Assembly (NCBI RefSeq): GCF_000720725.1
Contig: NZ_JOCQ01000028.1
Span: 1 to 64,000 of the forward strand
Direction: 5' to 3'
Origin: Streptomyces rimosus subsp. rimosus
GTDB taxonomy: Bacteria; Actinomycetota; Actinomycetes; Streptomycetales; Streptomycetaceae
DNA length: 64,000 bases
Program-made: the position numbers and the translations under genes
Shown here: positions 49,720 to 58,370 of the stretch, in pieces
How positions within the stretch are numbered: the first letter of the stretch is position 1
How the letters are laid out: each line of letters opens with the position of its first letter
The notes under the pieces: generated by a model
Told to the model about the DNA's origin: nothing
What the model saw: the letters and a program-made list of their open reading frames with translations, nothing else
The model's database searches: none

Positions 49720-51588
49720 ATGACCGAGCAGGCCTCCGGGGCCCACCATCCGCAGCCGCGGGCCCGTCACTCCGGCGGGGCGCACGCACCCGCCACCGTG
49801 GAGCACGTCACGGGCGCGCAGTCCCTCATCCGTTCGCTCGAAGAGGTCGGGGCCGACACCGTGTTCGGCATTCCGGGGGGCGCCATCCTCCCCGCGTACG
49901 ACCCGATGATGGATTCCTCGAAGGTCCGCCACGTCCTGGTCCGCCACGAGCAGGGTGCGGGCCACGCCGCCACCGGCTACGCCCAGGCCACCGGCAAGGT
50001 CGGCGTGTGCATGGCCACCTCGGGGCCCGGTGCCACCAACCTCGTCACCCCGATCGCCGACGCCCACATGGACTCCGTCCCGATGGTCGCGATCACCGGC
50101 CAGGTCGCCTCCAAGGCGATCGGCACGGACGCCTTCCAGGAGGCGGACATCTGCGGCATCACCATGCCGATCACCAAGCACAACTTCCTGGTCACCGACG
50201 CGGCCGAGATCCCCCGCACCATCGCCGAGGCGTTCCACATCGCCTCCACCGGCCGCCCCGGGCCGGTCCTGGTGGACATCGCCAAGGACGCCCTCCAGGC
50301 GCAGACGACCTTCTCCTGGCCGCCGCACACCGAGCTGCCCGGCTACCGCCCGGTGACCAAGCCGCACGCCAAGCAGATCCGCGAGGCCGCCCGGCTGATC
50401 ACCGAGGCGCGGCGCCCGGTCCTGTACGTCGGCGGCGGCGTGCTGAAGTCCGGCGCCACCGCCGAACTGAAGGTGCTGGCCGAGCTGACCGGCGCGCCCG
50501 TCACCACCACCCTGATGGCCCTGGGCGCCTTCCCCGACACCCACCCGCAGCACCTGGGCATGCCCGGCATGCACGGTACGGTCGCCGCCGTCACCGCCCT
50601 GCAGAAGTCCGACCTGATCGTCGCCCTCGGCGCCCGCTTCGACGACCGCGTCACCGGCAAGCTGGACTCCTTCGCCCCGCTGGCCAAGATCGTGCACGCC
50701 GACATCGACCCGGCCGAGATCGGCAAGAACCGCGCGGCCGACGTGCCGATCGTCGGCGACGCCCGCGAGGTCATCGCCGACCTGGTCGTCGCCCTCCAGG
50801 CCGAGCACGCGGCCGGCCACGCCGGCGACTACACCGCCTGGTGGAAGGACCTCGACCGCTGGCGCGAGACCTACCCGCTCGGCTACACCCACCCGGACGA
50901 CGGCAGCCTGGCCCCGCAGCAGGTCATCCAGCGCCTGGGCGAGCTGGCCCCCGAGGGCACCATCTACGCGGCGGGCGTCGGCCAGCACCAGATGTGGGCC
51001 GCCCACTTCATCGACTACGACACGCCGTCCACCTGGCTGAACTCCGGCGGCGCCGGGACGATGGGCTACGCCGTCCCGGCCGCCATGGGCGCCAAGGCCG
51101 GCCGTCCCGACCGTACGGTCTGGGCCGTGGACGGCGACGGCTGCTTCCAGATGACCAACCAGGAGCTGGTCACCTGCGCGCTGAACAACATCCCGATCAA
51201 GGTCGCCATCATCAACAACGGCGCCCTCGGCATGGTCCGCCAGTGGCAGACGCTGTTCTACAACCAGCGCTACTCCAACACCGTCCTGCACAGCGGCCCC
51301 GAGGACTGCGCCGCCACGGCGGAGGTGGCCGGCGCCGGCACCCGCGTGCCGGACTTCGTCAAGCTGGCCGAGGCGATGGGCTGTGTCGCGATGCGCTGCG
51401 AGGACCCGGCCGAGCTGGATGCGGTGATCGCCAAGGCGAACGCGATCAACGACCGGCCGGTCGTGGTGGACTTCATCGTCCACGAGGACGCCCAGGTCTG
51501 GCCGATGGTCGCGGCCGGCACCTCCAACGACGAGGTCATGGCGGCCCGCGGCGTCCGCCCCGACTTCGGCGACAGCGAAGACGACTGA
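49720..51588 (+). CDS. ilvB: Acetolactate synthase, large catalytic subunit
   Basis: A 622-residue TPP-dependent enzyme condensing pyruvate to acetolactate or acetohydroxybutyrate, the first common step of valine, leucine and isoleucine synthesis. E77 in RHEQGAGHAATG activates TPP; the FAD-binding middle domain and the TPP/Mg motif GDGCFQMTNQEL with NNGALGMVRQW are present. The His/Pro-rich N-terminal 25 residues are an actinobacterial extension. Start ATG 49720; the ribosome site is weak (GAAGAG). It heads ilvB-ilvN-ilvC-serA and is controlled by the attenuator upstream. Confidence 0.97.
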   Translation: MTEQASGAHHPQPRARHSGGAHAPATVEHVTGAQSLIRSLEEVGADTVFGIPGGAILPAYDPMMDSSKVRHVLVRHEQGAGHAATGYAQATGKVGVCMATSGPGATNLVTPIADAHMDSVPMVAITGQVASKAIGTDAFQEADICGITMPITKHNFLVTDAAEIPRTIAEAFHIASTGRPGPVLVDIAKDALQAQTTFSWPPHTELPGYRPVTKPHAKQIREAARLITEARRPVLYVGGGVLKSGATAELKVLAELTGAPVTTTLMALGAFPDTHPQHLGMPGMHGTVAAVTALQKSDLIVALGARFDDRVTGKLDSFAPLAKIVHADIDPAEIGKNRAADVPIVGDAREVIADLVVALQAEHAAGHAGDYTAWWKDLDRWRETYPLGYTHPDDGSLAPQQVIQRLGELAPEGTIYAAGVGQHQMWAAHFIDYDTPSTWLNSGGAGTMGYAVPAAMGAKAGRPDRTVWAVDGDGCFQMTNQELVTCALNNIPIKVAIINNGALGMVRQWQTLFYNQRYSNTVLHSGPEDCAATAEVAGAGTRVPDFVKLAEAMGCVAMRCEDPAELDAVIAKANAINDRPVVVDFIVHEDAQVWPMVAAGTSNDEVMAARGVRPDFGDSEDD

Positions 51589-51635
51589 GCCACCGGGACG
51601 CGCGAGACACGCGGATAGAAGGAAGAAGACCGACC

Positions 51636-52160
51636 ATGTCCAAGCACACGCTCTCCGTCCTGGTGGAGAACACCCCCGGCATCCTGGCCCGGATCGCCGC
51701 GCTGTTCTCCCGCCGCGGATTCAACATCGACTCGCTCGCCGTCGGCGTCACCGAGCACCCCGACATCTCCCGCATCACCATCGTCGTGAGTGTCGAATCG
51801 CTCCCCCTGGAGCAGGTCACCAAGCAGCTCAACAAGCTCGTCAACGTCCTGAAGATCGTCGAGCTGGAACCCGGCTCCGCGGTCCAGCGGGAACTGGTGC
51901 TGGCCAAGGTGCGCGCCGACAACGAGACCCGCTCGCAGATCGTCGAGATCGTGCAGCTCTTCCGCGCCAAGACCGTCGACGTCTCCCCGGACGCGGTGAC
52001 CATCGAGGCGACCGGCAGCAGCGACAAGCTCGAAGCGATGCTCAAGATGCTGGAGCCGTTCGGCATCAAGGAGTTGGTGCAGTCCGGCACCATCGCCATA
52101 GGGCGCGGCGCCCGGTCCATCACGGACCGCTCGCTGCGCGCCCTGGACCGCTCCGCCTGA
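51636..52160 (+). CDS. ilvN: Acetolactate synthase, small regulatory subunit
   Basis: A 174-residue ACT-domain subunit that binds valine and raises activity of IlvB. Opening HTLSVLVENTPGILARIAAL and FSRRGFNIDSLAVG are diagnostic; the C-terminal part (DVSPDAVTIEATGSSDKLEA) is the second ACT-like domain. ATG 51636 follows GGAAGAAG. Located 47 bp after ilvB, in the same transcript. Confidence 0.97.
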   Translation: MSKHTLSVLVENTPGILARIAALFSRRGFNIDSLAVGVTEHPDISRITIVVSVESLPLEQVTKQLNKLVNVLKIVELEPGSAVQRELVLAKVRADNETRSQIVEIVQLFRAKTVDVSPDAVTIEATGSSDKLEAMLKMLEPFGIKELVQSGTIAIGRGARSITDRSLRALDRSA

Positions 52161-52214
52161 ACCGTCCGGGCCCGCCCGGACCGTATCGCGAGACCCCCGA
52201 ACCTTTCCTCCCGC

Positions 52215-52235
52215 GCCCGACGTAATGTGTCGGGC
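52215..52235 (+). promoter_or_regulatory. Inverted repeat around a TAATGT -10 upstream of ilvC
   Basis: GCCCGAC / GTCGGGC (7-bp arms, 7-nt loop) encloses TAATGT. It may be an ilvC promoter overlapped by an operator, or an intercistronic hairpin. No good -35 is seen. Confidence 0.4.
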
Positions 52236-52264
52236 AACCAGCTAGATCCAAGGAGATACCCGAA

Positions 52265-53263
52265 GTGGCCGAGCTGTTCTACGACGACGACGCCGACCTG
52301 TCCATCATCCAGGGCCGCAAGGTCGCGGTTCTCGGCTACGGCAGCCAGGGCCACGCCCACGCCCTCTCCCTGCGCGACTCGGGCGTCGACGTGCGCGTCG
52401 GCCTGCACGAGGGCTCGAAGTCGAAGGTCAAGGCCGAGGAGCAGGGGCTGCGCGTGGTCAGCCCCGCCGAGGCGGCCGCCGAGGCCGACGTCATCATGAT
52501 CCTGGTGCCGGACCCGATCCAGGCCAAGGTCTACGAGGAGTCCGTCAAGGACAACCTGAAGGACGGCGACGCGCTGTTCTTCGGTCACGGCCTGAACATC
52601 CGCTACGGCTTCATCAAGCCGCCGCAGGGCGTCGACGTGTGCATGGTCGCCCCCAAGGGCCCGGGCCACCTGGTGCGCCGCCAGTACGAGGAGGGCCGCG
52701 GCGTGCCGTGCATCGCGGCCGTCGAGCAGGACGCCTCCGGCGACGCCTTCGCGCTGGCCCTGTCGTACGCCAAGGCCATCGGCGGCACCCGCGCCGGCGT
52801 CATCAAGACCACCTTCACCGAGGAGACCGAGACCGACCTGTTCGGTGAGCAGGCGGTGCTCTGCGGCGGTGCCTCGGCGCTGGTCAAGGCGGGCTTCGAG
52901 ACGCTGGTCGAGGCCGGCTACCAGCCGGAGATCGCGTACTTCGAGTGCCTGCACGAGCTGAAGCTCATCGTGGACCTCATGTACGAGGGCGGCCTGGAGA
53001 AGATGCGCTGGTCGGTCTCCGAGACCGCCGAGTGGGGCGACTACGTCACCGGCCCGCGGATCGTCAACGACGCCACCAAGGCCGAGATGAAGAAGGTGCT
53101 CGCCGAGATCCAGGACGGCACCTTCGCGAACAACTGGATGGCGGAGTACAACGCCGGTCTGCCGAAGTACAACGAGTACAAGAAGGCCGACGAGGACCAC
53201 CTGCTGGAGACCACCGGCAAGAAGCTCCGCAAGCTCATGAGCTGGGTCGACGAGGAGCAGTAA
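52265..53263 (+). CDS. ilvC: Ketol-acid reductoisomerase (NADP+)
   Basis: A 332-residue class I KARI converting acetohydroxy acids to dihydroxy acids. Features: VAVLGYGSQGHAHALSLRDSG (NADPH motif, residues 19-39), VAPKGPGHLVRR, and the C-terminal knotted domain with Mg ligands (DLFGEQAVLCGG, YFECLHELKLIVDLMYEGG). GTG 52265 has AAGGAG at 9 nt. It follows ilvN by 104 bp and ends at a strong hairpin. Confidence 0.97.
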   Translation: MAELFYDDDADLSIIQGRKVAVLGYGSQGHAHALSLRDSGVDVRVGLHEGSKSKVKAEEQGLRVVSPAEAAAEADVIMILVPDPIQAKVYEESVKDNLKDGDALFFGHGLNIRYGFIKPPQGVDVCMVAPKGPGHLVRRQYEEGRGVPCIAAVEQDASGDAFALALSYAKAIGGTRAGVIKTTFTEETETDLFGEQAVLCGGASALVKAGFETLVEAGYQPEIAYFECLHELKLIVDLMYEGGLEKMRWSVSETAEWGDYVTGPRIVNDATKAEMKKVLAEIQDGTFANNWMAEYNAGLPKYNEYKKADEDHLLETTGKKLRKLMSWVDEEQ

Positions 53264-53583
53264 GCCGTCCGGCACGGGGCCGTGGCAGTCGCCGCGGCCC
53301 CGTTCGCCGTGACCGGACCCGTCACCGGCCGGTCAGTGGACCGTCAGCGCCGTGCGCGACGTTGTCCATCCCGTCACACCCCTACCGGGTGATCCTTCCG
53401 AAACGGCGGATGAACGGAAGGGGCCCGCCACTACACTGCACAGCACAAGCGCGTCAGGCTCACAGCGTCGTGCGTCTTCCACGCGGCTGCCCCCTTCACC
53501 GCCTTCGGCCGTCGGGACGGCCGTCCTCACCCGTTGCCGCAAGGGGCACGGGAGGGGCCCCCAGGACTAGTGAGGAAGACCAC
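53264..53583 (+). other. ilvC-serA intergenic region
   Basis: After the ilvC hairpin, TACACT near 53432 is a possible serA -10, and GGACGGCCGTCC (53515-53526) is a perfect palindrome. The frame of serA is open through here but has no ribosome site before 53584. No other gene seen. The hairpin and gap suggest serA has its own promoter. Confidence 0.55.
53274..53303 (+). terminator. ilvC terminator hairpin
   Basis: ACGGGGCCG / CGGCCCCGT with an inner TGGC/GCCG continuation, about 13 bp of stem around a 4-nt loop, 11 bases after the ilvC stop. Confidence 0.7.
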
Positions 53584-55176
53584 GTGAGCTCGAAACCTGT
53601 CGTTCTGATCGCCGAGGAACTCTCGCCCGCAACCGTCGACGCCCTCGGCCCGGACTTCGAGATCCGGCACTGCAACGGCGCCGACCGCGCCGAGCTGCTG
53701 CCCGCCATCGCCGATGTCGACGCGATCCTCGTGCGCAGCGCCACCAAGGTGGACGCCGAGGCCATCGCCGCCGCCCGCAAGCTGAAGGTCGTCGCCCGCG
53801 CCGGCGTCGGCCTGGACAATGTCGACGTCTCCGCCGCCACCAAGGCCGGCGTGATGGTCGTCAACGCGCCGACGTCCAACATCGTCACCGCCGCCGAGCT
53901 GGCCTGCGGCCTGCTGATCGCCACCGCCCGCAACATCCCGCAGGCCAACACCGCCCTGAAGAACGGCGAGTGGAAGCGCAGCAAGTACACCGGCGTCGAG
54001 CTGTCCGAGAAGGTCCTCGGCGTGGTCGGCCTCGGCCGCATCGGCGTGCTGGTCGCGCAGCGGATGTCCGCCTTCGGCATGAAGATCGTCGCGTACGACC
54101 CGTACGTGCAGCCCGCCCGCGCCGCGCAGATGGGCGTCAAGCTGGTCTCCCTGGAGGAGCTGCTGGAGGTCTCGGACTTCATCACCGTCCACCTCCCCAA
54201 GACCCCCGAGACCATCGGCCTGATCGGCGACGACGCGCTGCGCAAGGTCAAGCCGACGGTGCGCGTCGTCAACGCCGCGCGCGGCGGCATCGTGGACGAG
54301 GCCGCGCTGGCCAGTGCCCTCAAGGAGGGCCGGGTGGCCGGCGCCGGCCTGGACGTGTACGCCACCGAGCCCTGTACGGACTCCCCGCTGTTCGAGTTCG
54401 ACCAGGTCGTCGCCACCCCGCACCTCGGCGCCTCGACCGGCGAGGCGCAGGAGAAGGCGGGCATCGCGGTCGCCAAGTCGGTGCGCCTGGCGCTGGCGGG
54501 CGAACTGGTGCCGGACGCGGTCAACGTCCAGGGCGGCGTGATCGCCGAGGACGTCAAGCCGGGGCTGCCGCTGGCCGAGCGGCTGGGCCGGATCTTCACC
54601 GCGCTGGCGGGCGAGGTCGCGGTCCGCCTCGACGTCGAGGTGTACGGCGAGATCACCCAGCACGACGTCAAGGTGCTGGAGCTGTCCGCGCTCAAGGGCG
54701 TGTTCGAGGATGTGGTCGCCGAGACCGTCTCGTATGTGAACGCCCCGCTGTTCGCGCAGGAGCGCGGTGTCGAGGTACGCCTGACCACCAGCAGCGAGTC
54801 GGCCGAGCACCGCAACGTGGTCACCGTGCGCGGCACCCTGTCCGGCGGCGACGAGATCTCCATCTCCGGCACCCTGGCCGGCAACAAGAACCAGCAGAAG
54901 ATCGTCGCGGTCGGCGAGCACTCCATCGACCTCGCGCTCGCCGACCACATGGCCTTCCTGCGCTACGGCGACCGCCCCGGCGTCGTCGGCACGCTCGGCC
55001 GGATCCTCGGCGAGGCGGGCATCAACATCGCGGGCATGCAGGTCTCCCGGGCCGACGCGGGCGGCGAGGCGCTGGTCGCACTCACCGTGGACGACACGAT
55101 CCCGGCGGCGGTGCTCAGCGAGATCGCCGAGGAGATCGGCGCCACCTCGGCGCGCGCGGTCAACCTCGCGGACTGA
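53584..55176 (+). CDS. serA: D-3-phosphoglycerate dehydrogenase
   Basis: A 530-residue long-form (type I) SerA, first enzyme of serine synthesis. Substrate and NAD domains include VVARAGVGLDNVD, GVVGLGRIGVLVAQR, the catalytic Arg in NAARGGIVDE and the His in TPHLGAST. These are followed by the ASB intervening domain (about residues 320-450) and a C-terminal ACT domain (YGDRPGVVGTLGRILGEAGI) expected to bind serine. GTG 53584 follows GAGGAAG; length matches the actinobacterial form. Confidence 0.96.
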   Translation: MSSKPVVLIAEELSPATVDALGPDFEIRHCNGADRAELLPAIADVDAILVRSATKVDAEAIAAARKLKVVARAGVGLDNVDVSAATKAGVMVVNAPTSNIVTAAELACGLLIATARNIPQANTALKNGEWKRSKYTGVELSEKVLGVVGLGRIGVLVAQRMSAFGMKIVAYDPYVQPARAAQMGVKLVSLEELLEVSDFITVHLPKTPETIGLIGDDALRKVKPTVRVVNAARGGIVDEAALASALKEGRVAGAGLDVYATEPCTDSPLFEFDQVVATPHLGASTGEAQEKAGIAVAKSVRLALAGELVPDAVNVQGGVIAEDVKPGLPLAERLGRIFTALAGEVAVRLDVEVYGEITQHDVKVLELSALKGVFEDVVAETVSYVNAPLFAQERGVEVRLTTSSESAEHRNVVTVRGTLSGGDEISISGTLAGNKNQQKIVAVGEHSIDLALADHMAFLRYGDRPGVVGTLGRILGEAGINIAGMQVSRADAGGEALVALTVDDTIPAAVLSEIAEEIGATSARAVNLAD

Positions 55177-55200
55177 CGCCACGACCGGTCCACGCACCAC

Positions 55201-55237
55201 CGGGCCCGGACCCCGCTGCGGCGGGAGTCCGGGCCCG
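55201..55237 (+). terminator. serA terminator hairpin
   Basis: Nearly perfect 16-bp stem (CGGGCCCGGAC... paired with ...GTCCGGGCCCG) around a TGCG loop with one bulged base, 24 bases after the serA stop. Confidence 0.75.
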
Positions 55238-55238
55238 T

Positions 55239-55334
55239 GCCGTACGGGCGCCGGGTCCCGCTGTCGTACGGGCGTCAGGGCCCGCTGCCGTACCGGCGTG
55301 CGGGCCATCTGCCGTACGGCCGTCGCGGCCCGGT
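55239..55334. repeat. 24-bp tandem repeat, four copies
   Basis: Four units of 24 bp (55239, 55263, 55287, 55311), each beginning GCCGTACGG or a one-base variant and continuing with a GGGCCCG-type end. Each unit carries a CGTACG-like palindrome. It directly follows the serA terminator. Confidence 0.9.
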
Positions 55335-55511
55335 GGGTGATCCCGCAACGATTCACCCGTTCGGCGTAGCGCGGGGGGATGCCGGGCGCCCCGGAAACTC
55401 GCCGTCGGACCGGTGTTCCGGGGGATTTCCGACTCGCTGCGCTTCGCGGGGCGGCGCGCAATGGGAACTGCGCGTGCCCCCTGCCGGCGCGTGCGGAAGG
55501 AGAGCGACGCC

Positions 55512-56486
55512 ATGAATGCACCCCTGGGTGAGAACCCTCAGGATCTGACCGGCATGAACGTGGTCGACGCGGAGGGCACCAAGGTGGGCTCGGTCCAGCA
55601 GGTCTACCGGGACGACGCCACCGACGCGCCCGAATGGATCACCGTGCGCACCGGTCTGTTCGGCATGAAGGAGACCTTCGTACCGCTCGCCGGGGCCCGG
55701 CGCGTGGGCGACGAATGCCAGGTCCCGTACACCAAGGACCAGATCAAGGACGCGCCGCGGATCGACGCGGACGGCCACCTGGAGCCGGGCGAGGAGGAAC
55801 GGCTCTACCGGCACTACGGCATGGCGCGTCCGGGCACCGCACCGTCCGGCACCGTGCCGGGCCGCACCACGACCACCGGCGCCGGAATGGGCACCGCCGG
55901 AGCCGCCGGGGCGGCGGGAATGCGCCCGCCGGAGGAGCGCCGCCGGGAGCGGGCCGAGTCCAGGCCGCTGGCGGGCGCCGGGGCCGGCGCCATGGCCATG
56001 TCCCGCGGCCGCGACACCGACGCGCGCTCCAAGGAGCAGAACCCGGAGATGATCGTCTCCGAGGAGCACGTCGAGCTGGGCACCGAGTCGCACGAGGCCG
56101 GCCACGCCCGGCTGCGCAAGCACGTGACCAGCGAGGAGGTGCACCGCACCGTACCGGTCAGCCATGACGAGGCACGCATCCGGCGCGAGAAGATCAGCGA
56201 AGAGGACCGCCGCAAGGGCCGCACCCAGCGGACCGAACTCGGCGACGGCGAGGTCGACGTCACGCTCTACGAGGAGCAGGTCGTCGTACGCAAGGAGAAC
56301 GTGCCGGTCGAGCGGATCCGGCTGGAGACCGAGCGGGTCACCGAACAGCAGGAGGTCAACACCGAAGTCCACCGGGAAGAGGTGGAGTTCGACGACGGCA
56401 AGGGCACCGAGCGGCGCGGCCGGCGTGGCCGGGGCGGCCCGGGCCCGGAGCGGGGCCGCGGCATGGGGCCCGAGCGGGGCCGGTAG
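55512..56486 (+). CDS. PRC-barrel and DUF2382 stress-type protein
   Basis: A 324-residue protein: PRC-barrel domain (LTGMNVVDAEGTKVGSVQQVY, residues 12-90), a Gly/Ala/Thr-rich linker (105-165) and a DUF2382 domain (MIVSEEHVELGTESHEAGHA through EEQVVVRKENVPVERIRLE, 175-300), with an Arg/Gly-rich tail carrying two PERGRG-like repeats. Such proteins are linked to envelope or general stress in actinobacteria (family knowledge, not shown here). ATG 55512 has AGGAG at 9 nt. Alone on its transcript. Confidence 0.9.
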   Translation: MNAPLGENPQDLTGMNVVDAEGTKVGSVQQVYRDDATDAPEWITVRTGLFGMKETFVPLAGARRVGDECQVPYTKDQIKDAPRIDADGHLEPGEEERLYRHYGMARPGTAPSGTVPGRTTTTGAGMGTAGAAGAAGMRPPEERRRERAESRPLAGAGAGAMAMSRGRDTDARSKEQNPEMIVSEEHVELGTESHEAGHARLRKHVTSEEVHRTVPVSHDEARIRREKISEEDRRKGRTQRTELGDGEVDVTLYEEQVVVRKENVPVERIRLETERVTEQQEVNTEVHREEVEFDDGKGTERRGRRGRGGPGPERGRGMGPERGR

Positions 56487-56570
56487 GACCGGCGCGCGAG
56501 GCGCCGCCGCTTCCGGCGGTTCCGCCGTACGCAGGGCCCGGCCCGCCGCACCGCGCGTGTGGCGGGCCGG

Positions 56571-56626
56571 TGCCGTACGGATACGGGCGTACCGCGGTTG
56601 CCGTACGGATATGGGCGTACCGCGGT
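56571..56626. repeat. 28-bp direct repeat x2 upstream of tetR gene
   Basis: Two adjacent 28-bp copies (56571-56598, 56599-56626) differing at one base, each containing the palindrome CCGTACGG and ending GCGTACCGCGGT. They end about 48 bp before the TetR -10. Confidence 0.9.
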
Positions 56627-56685
56627 CGGACAGCCGTATGAGACGCCCGTCCAGGACGGCTGTCCGGCGGGCTTAGGCTGGCCGC

Positions 56686-57348
56686 ATGGGACACCGCGAA
56701 GACCTGCTGGAAGGCGCCAAGCGCTGCCTGCTCGACAAGGGGTACGCACGCACCACCGCCCGCGACATCGTGGCCGCCTCCGGTGCCAACCTCGCCTCCA
56801 TCGGCTACCACTACGGCTCCAAGGACGTCCTGATGCGCCAGGCGCTGGTGGAGACGATCGCGGAGTGGGGCGCGGGGTTCGCCGGTACGGACGAGACCGG
56901 CGGGCCGGCGGCGGGCGGCGACCCGGTGGAGCGGTTCGCGGCCATGTGGGACCGCATTCTGCGGCGCTTCCAGGAACAGCGGGAGTTCGTGACCTCCCAG
57001 GTCGAGGTGCTCGGCCTGCTGCCCCGCGACCCCGAGCTGCGCACCGCGCTGGCCTCGGTCCTGCCGGAGGGCGGCGAGGGGCTGGTCGCGGTCTTCGAGG
57101 GCGTACCGGACAGCGAGGTCGACGCGGAGGCGGCACGCGTCGTCGGCTCCTTCTACCAGGCGCTGCTCACCGGCCTGATGGTGCAGTCCCTGATCACCCC
57201 CGCGTCGGTGCCCTCGGGCGGCGATCTGGTGGCGGCGATGCGGCGGGTCCTGTCGGGCTCGGTGCTCGGGCCGCGTGCGGGGCGTACGGAAGATGAAGGC
57301 GGCGCGACGGGTGGGGGAGGCGGCCGGGCTCCGGACGCCACGCACTGA
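56686..57348 (+). CDS. TetR-family transcriptional regulator
   Basis: A 220-residue repressor-type protein. The N-terminal HTH (residues 3-50: LLEGAKRCLLDKGYARTTAR, ASGANLASIGYHYGSKD) is typical; the C-terminal ligand domain ends in a Gly/Ala-rich tail. TAGGCT (56674-56679) lies six bases before ATG 56686, so the mRNA is probably leaderless. The direct repeats upstream are candidate operators. The neighbours (PRC-barrel protein, convergent SDR) do not reveal the ligand. Confidence 0.92.
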   Translation: MGHREDLLEGAKRCLLDKGYARTTARDIVAASGANLASIGYHYGSKDVLMRQALVETIAEWGAGFAGTDETGGPAAGGDPVERFAAMWDRILRRFQEQREFVTSQVEVLGLLPRDPELRTALASVLPEGGEGLVAVFEGVPDSEVDAEAARVVGSFYQALLTGLMVQSLITPASVPSGGDLVAAMRRVLSGSVLGPRAGRTEDEGGATGGGGGRAPDATH

Positions 57349-57484
57349 CCGACGGCGGCGGGGCCCCACCGCAGATGCCGCTGACCGGCGGCCGCAGCGC
57401 CGTTCCGAGCCGGGTCTACAGGTCGATGCCGTACGTCGTCACAGGCGATGCCGTCGAGGAAGTCGAGGAAGACGGCGGCAGGAC

Positions 57485-58201
57485 TCACCAGGGCACGGTC
57501 CTTCCCGAGCGGTCCAGATACGCCAGGCCCGGCGTGCCCAGCCTGGACAGCAGGACGTCCAGCAACAGCGGCACACTCTCCTCGACGCTGTACGGCGCGT
57601 CCGGCCCCCCGAGTGCGGTGCGTATCCAGCCCGGCGCCATGAGGACGAAGCCGCGTCGCGTCCCGGCCTGCCGGACCGCGAAGCTGCGCATGAACATGTT
57701 CAGGGCCGCTTTGCTTCCCCGGTAGACCTCGCGGCCCGCGTTCGTGTTGTTCGTGATGCTGCCCTGTCCGGACGACATCACCCCGATGAGTCCGGTGGGG
57801 GAAACGAGGTCTTCGAGCGCTTCGATGACGCGCATGGGACTGAGGGCGTTGGTGACCATCACCTCGACGAAATCGGCTGTCGGAACCGCGCCGATCGGTG
57901 TCAGCTCGTTGTTCGTGGTGCCCGCGTTGACGAAGAGCACGTCGAACCGGCGTTGCGCGAGGCGTTCGTGCAGGGGCGCCAGGTGGCCGGGCTCGTTGAT
58001 GTCGAGTCGCTCGATGGTGAGCCGTCCGCCGGCCCGGTCCGCGAGATCGTGCAGGGGTGTGTGGGCCGTGGTGTCGCGGACCGTGCCGACGACATCCCAG
58101 CCCCGGTCGAGGAATTCGGCCGCCATGGCTTGGCCGAGGCCGCGTGAGGCACCGATGAGGAGTGCGGTCGGTGTGCCCCGGCCCGTGTCAGTCGATGACA
58201 T
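57485..58201 (-). CDS. Short-chain dehydrogenase/reductase
   Basis: A 238-residue SDR with LLIGASRGLGQAMA, VNAGTTNNELTPI, catalytic Ser in VMSSGQGS and YRGSKAAL with the Tyr and Lys. The C-terminal region (APGWIRTALGG) fits classical SDRs. ATG 58201 follows GGAG at 10 nt. It is divergent from the Lrp/AsnC regulator with a long inverted repeat between them, so that regulator may control it. Substrate unknown. Confidence 0.92.
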   Translation of the reverse strand: MSSTDTGRGTPTALLIGASRGLGQAMAAEFLDRGWDVVGTVRDTTAHTPLHDLADRAGGRLTIERLDINEPGHLAPLHERLAQRRFDVLFVNAGTTNNELTPIGAVPTADFVEVMVTNALSPMRVIEALEDLVSPTGLIGVMSSGQGSITNNTNAGREVYRGSKAALNMFMRSFAVRQAGTRRGFVLMAPGWIRTALGGPDAPYSVEESVPLLLDVLLSRLGTPGLAYLDRSGRTVPW

Positions 58202-58242
58202 CCGGCGTCATCTCCGTTCTTTACGCGGTGAGCTCTTCGGGT

Positions 58243-58281
58243 GTGTCACCGAGGCCCGGGGGTGGCGTCGGCCGGTGACAC
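58243..58281. promoter_or_regulatory. Spaced inverted repeat, candidate Lrp operator
   Basis: GTGTCACCG (58243-58251) and CGGTGACAC (58273-58281) are perfect 9-bp half-sites with centres 30 bp apart, about three helical turns, in the divergent SDR/regulator region. Confidence 0.55.
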
Positions 58282-58370
58282 GGCCACGGCTTCGAAGCCG
58301 TGCGTGACGAGTGTGTGCGCCGGGTCGTCGCCGGAGCGAGCCGAAGGGGCCCGGCCGTAGGATTCCTCCC

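Larger units (their letters stand above)
55177..55511. other. serA to PRC-barrel intergenic region
   Basis: This 335-bp gap contains the serA hairpin, the four-copy 24-bp repeat and then the 5' region of the PRC-barrel gene. GTGATCCCGCAACG near 55335 begins the likely promoter area; no convincing -35/-10 and no gene seen. Confidence 0.6.
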
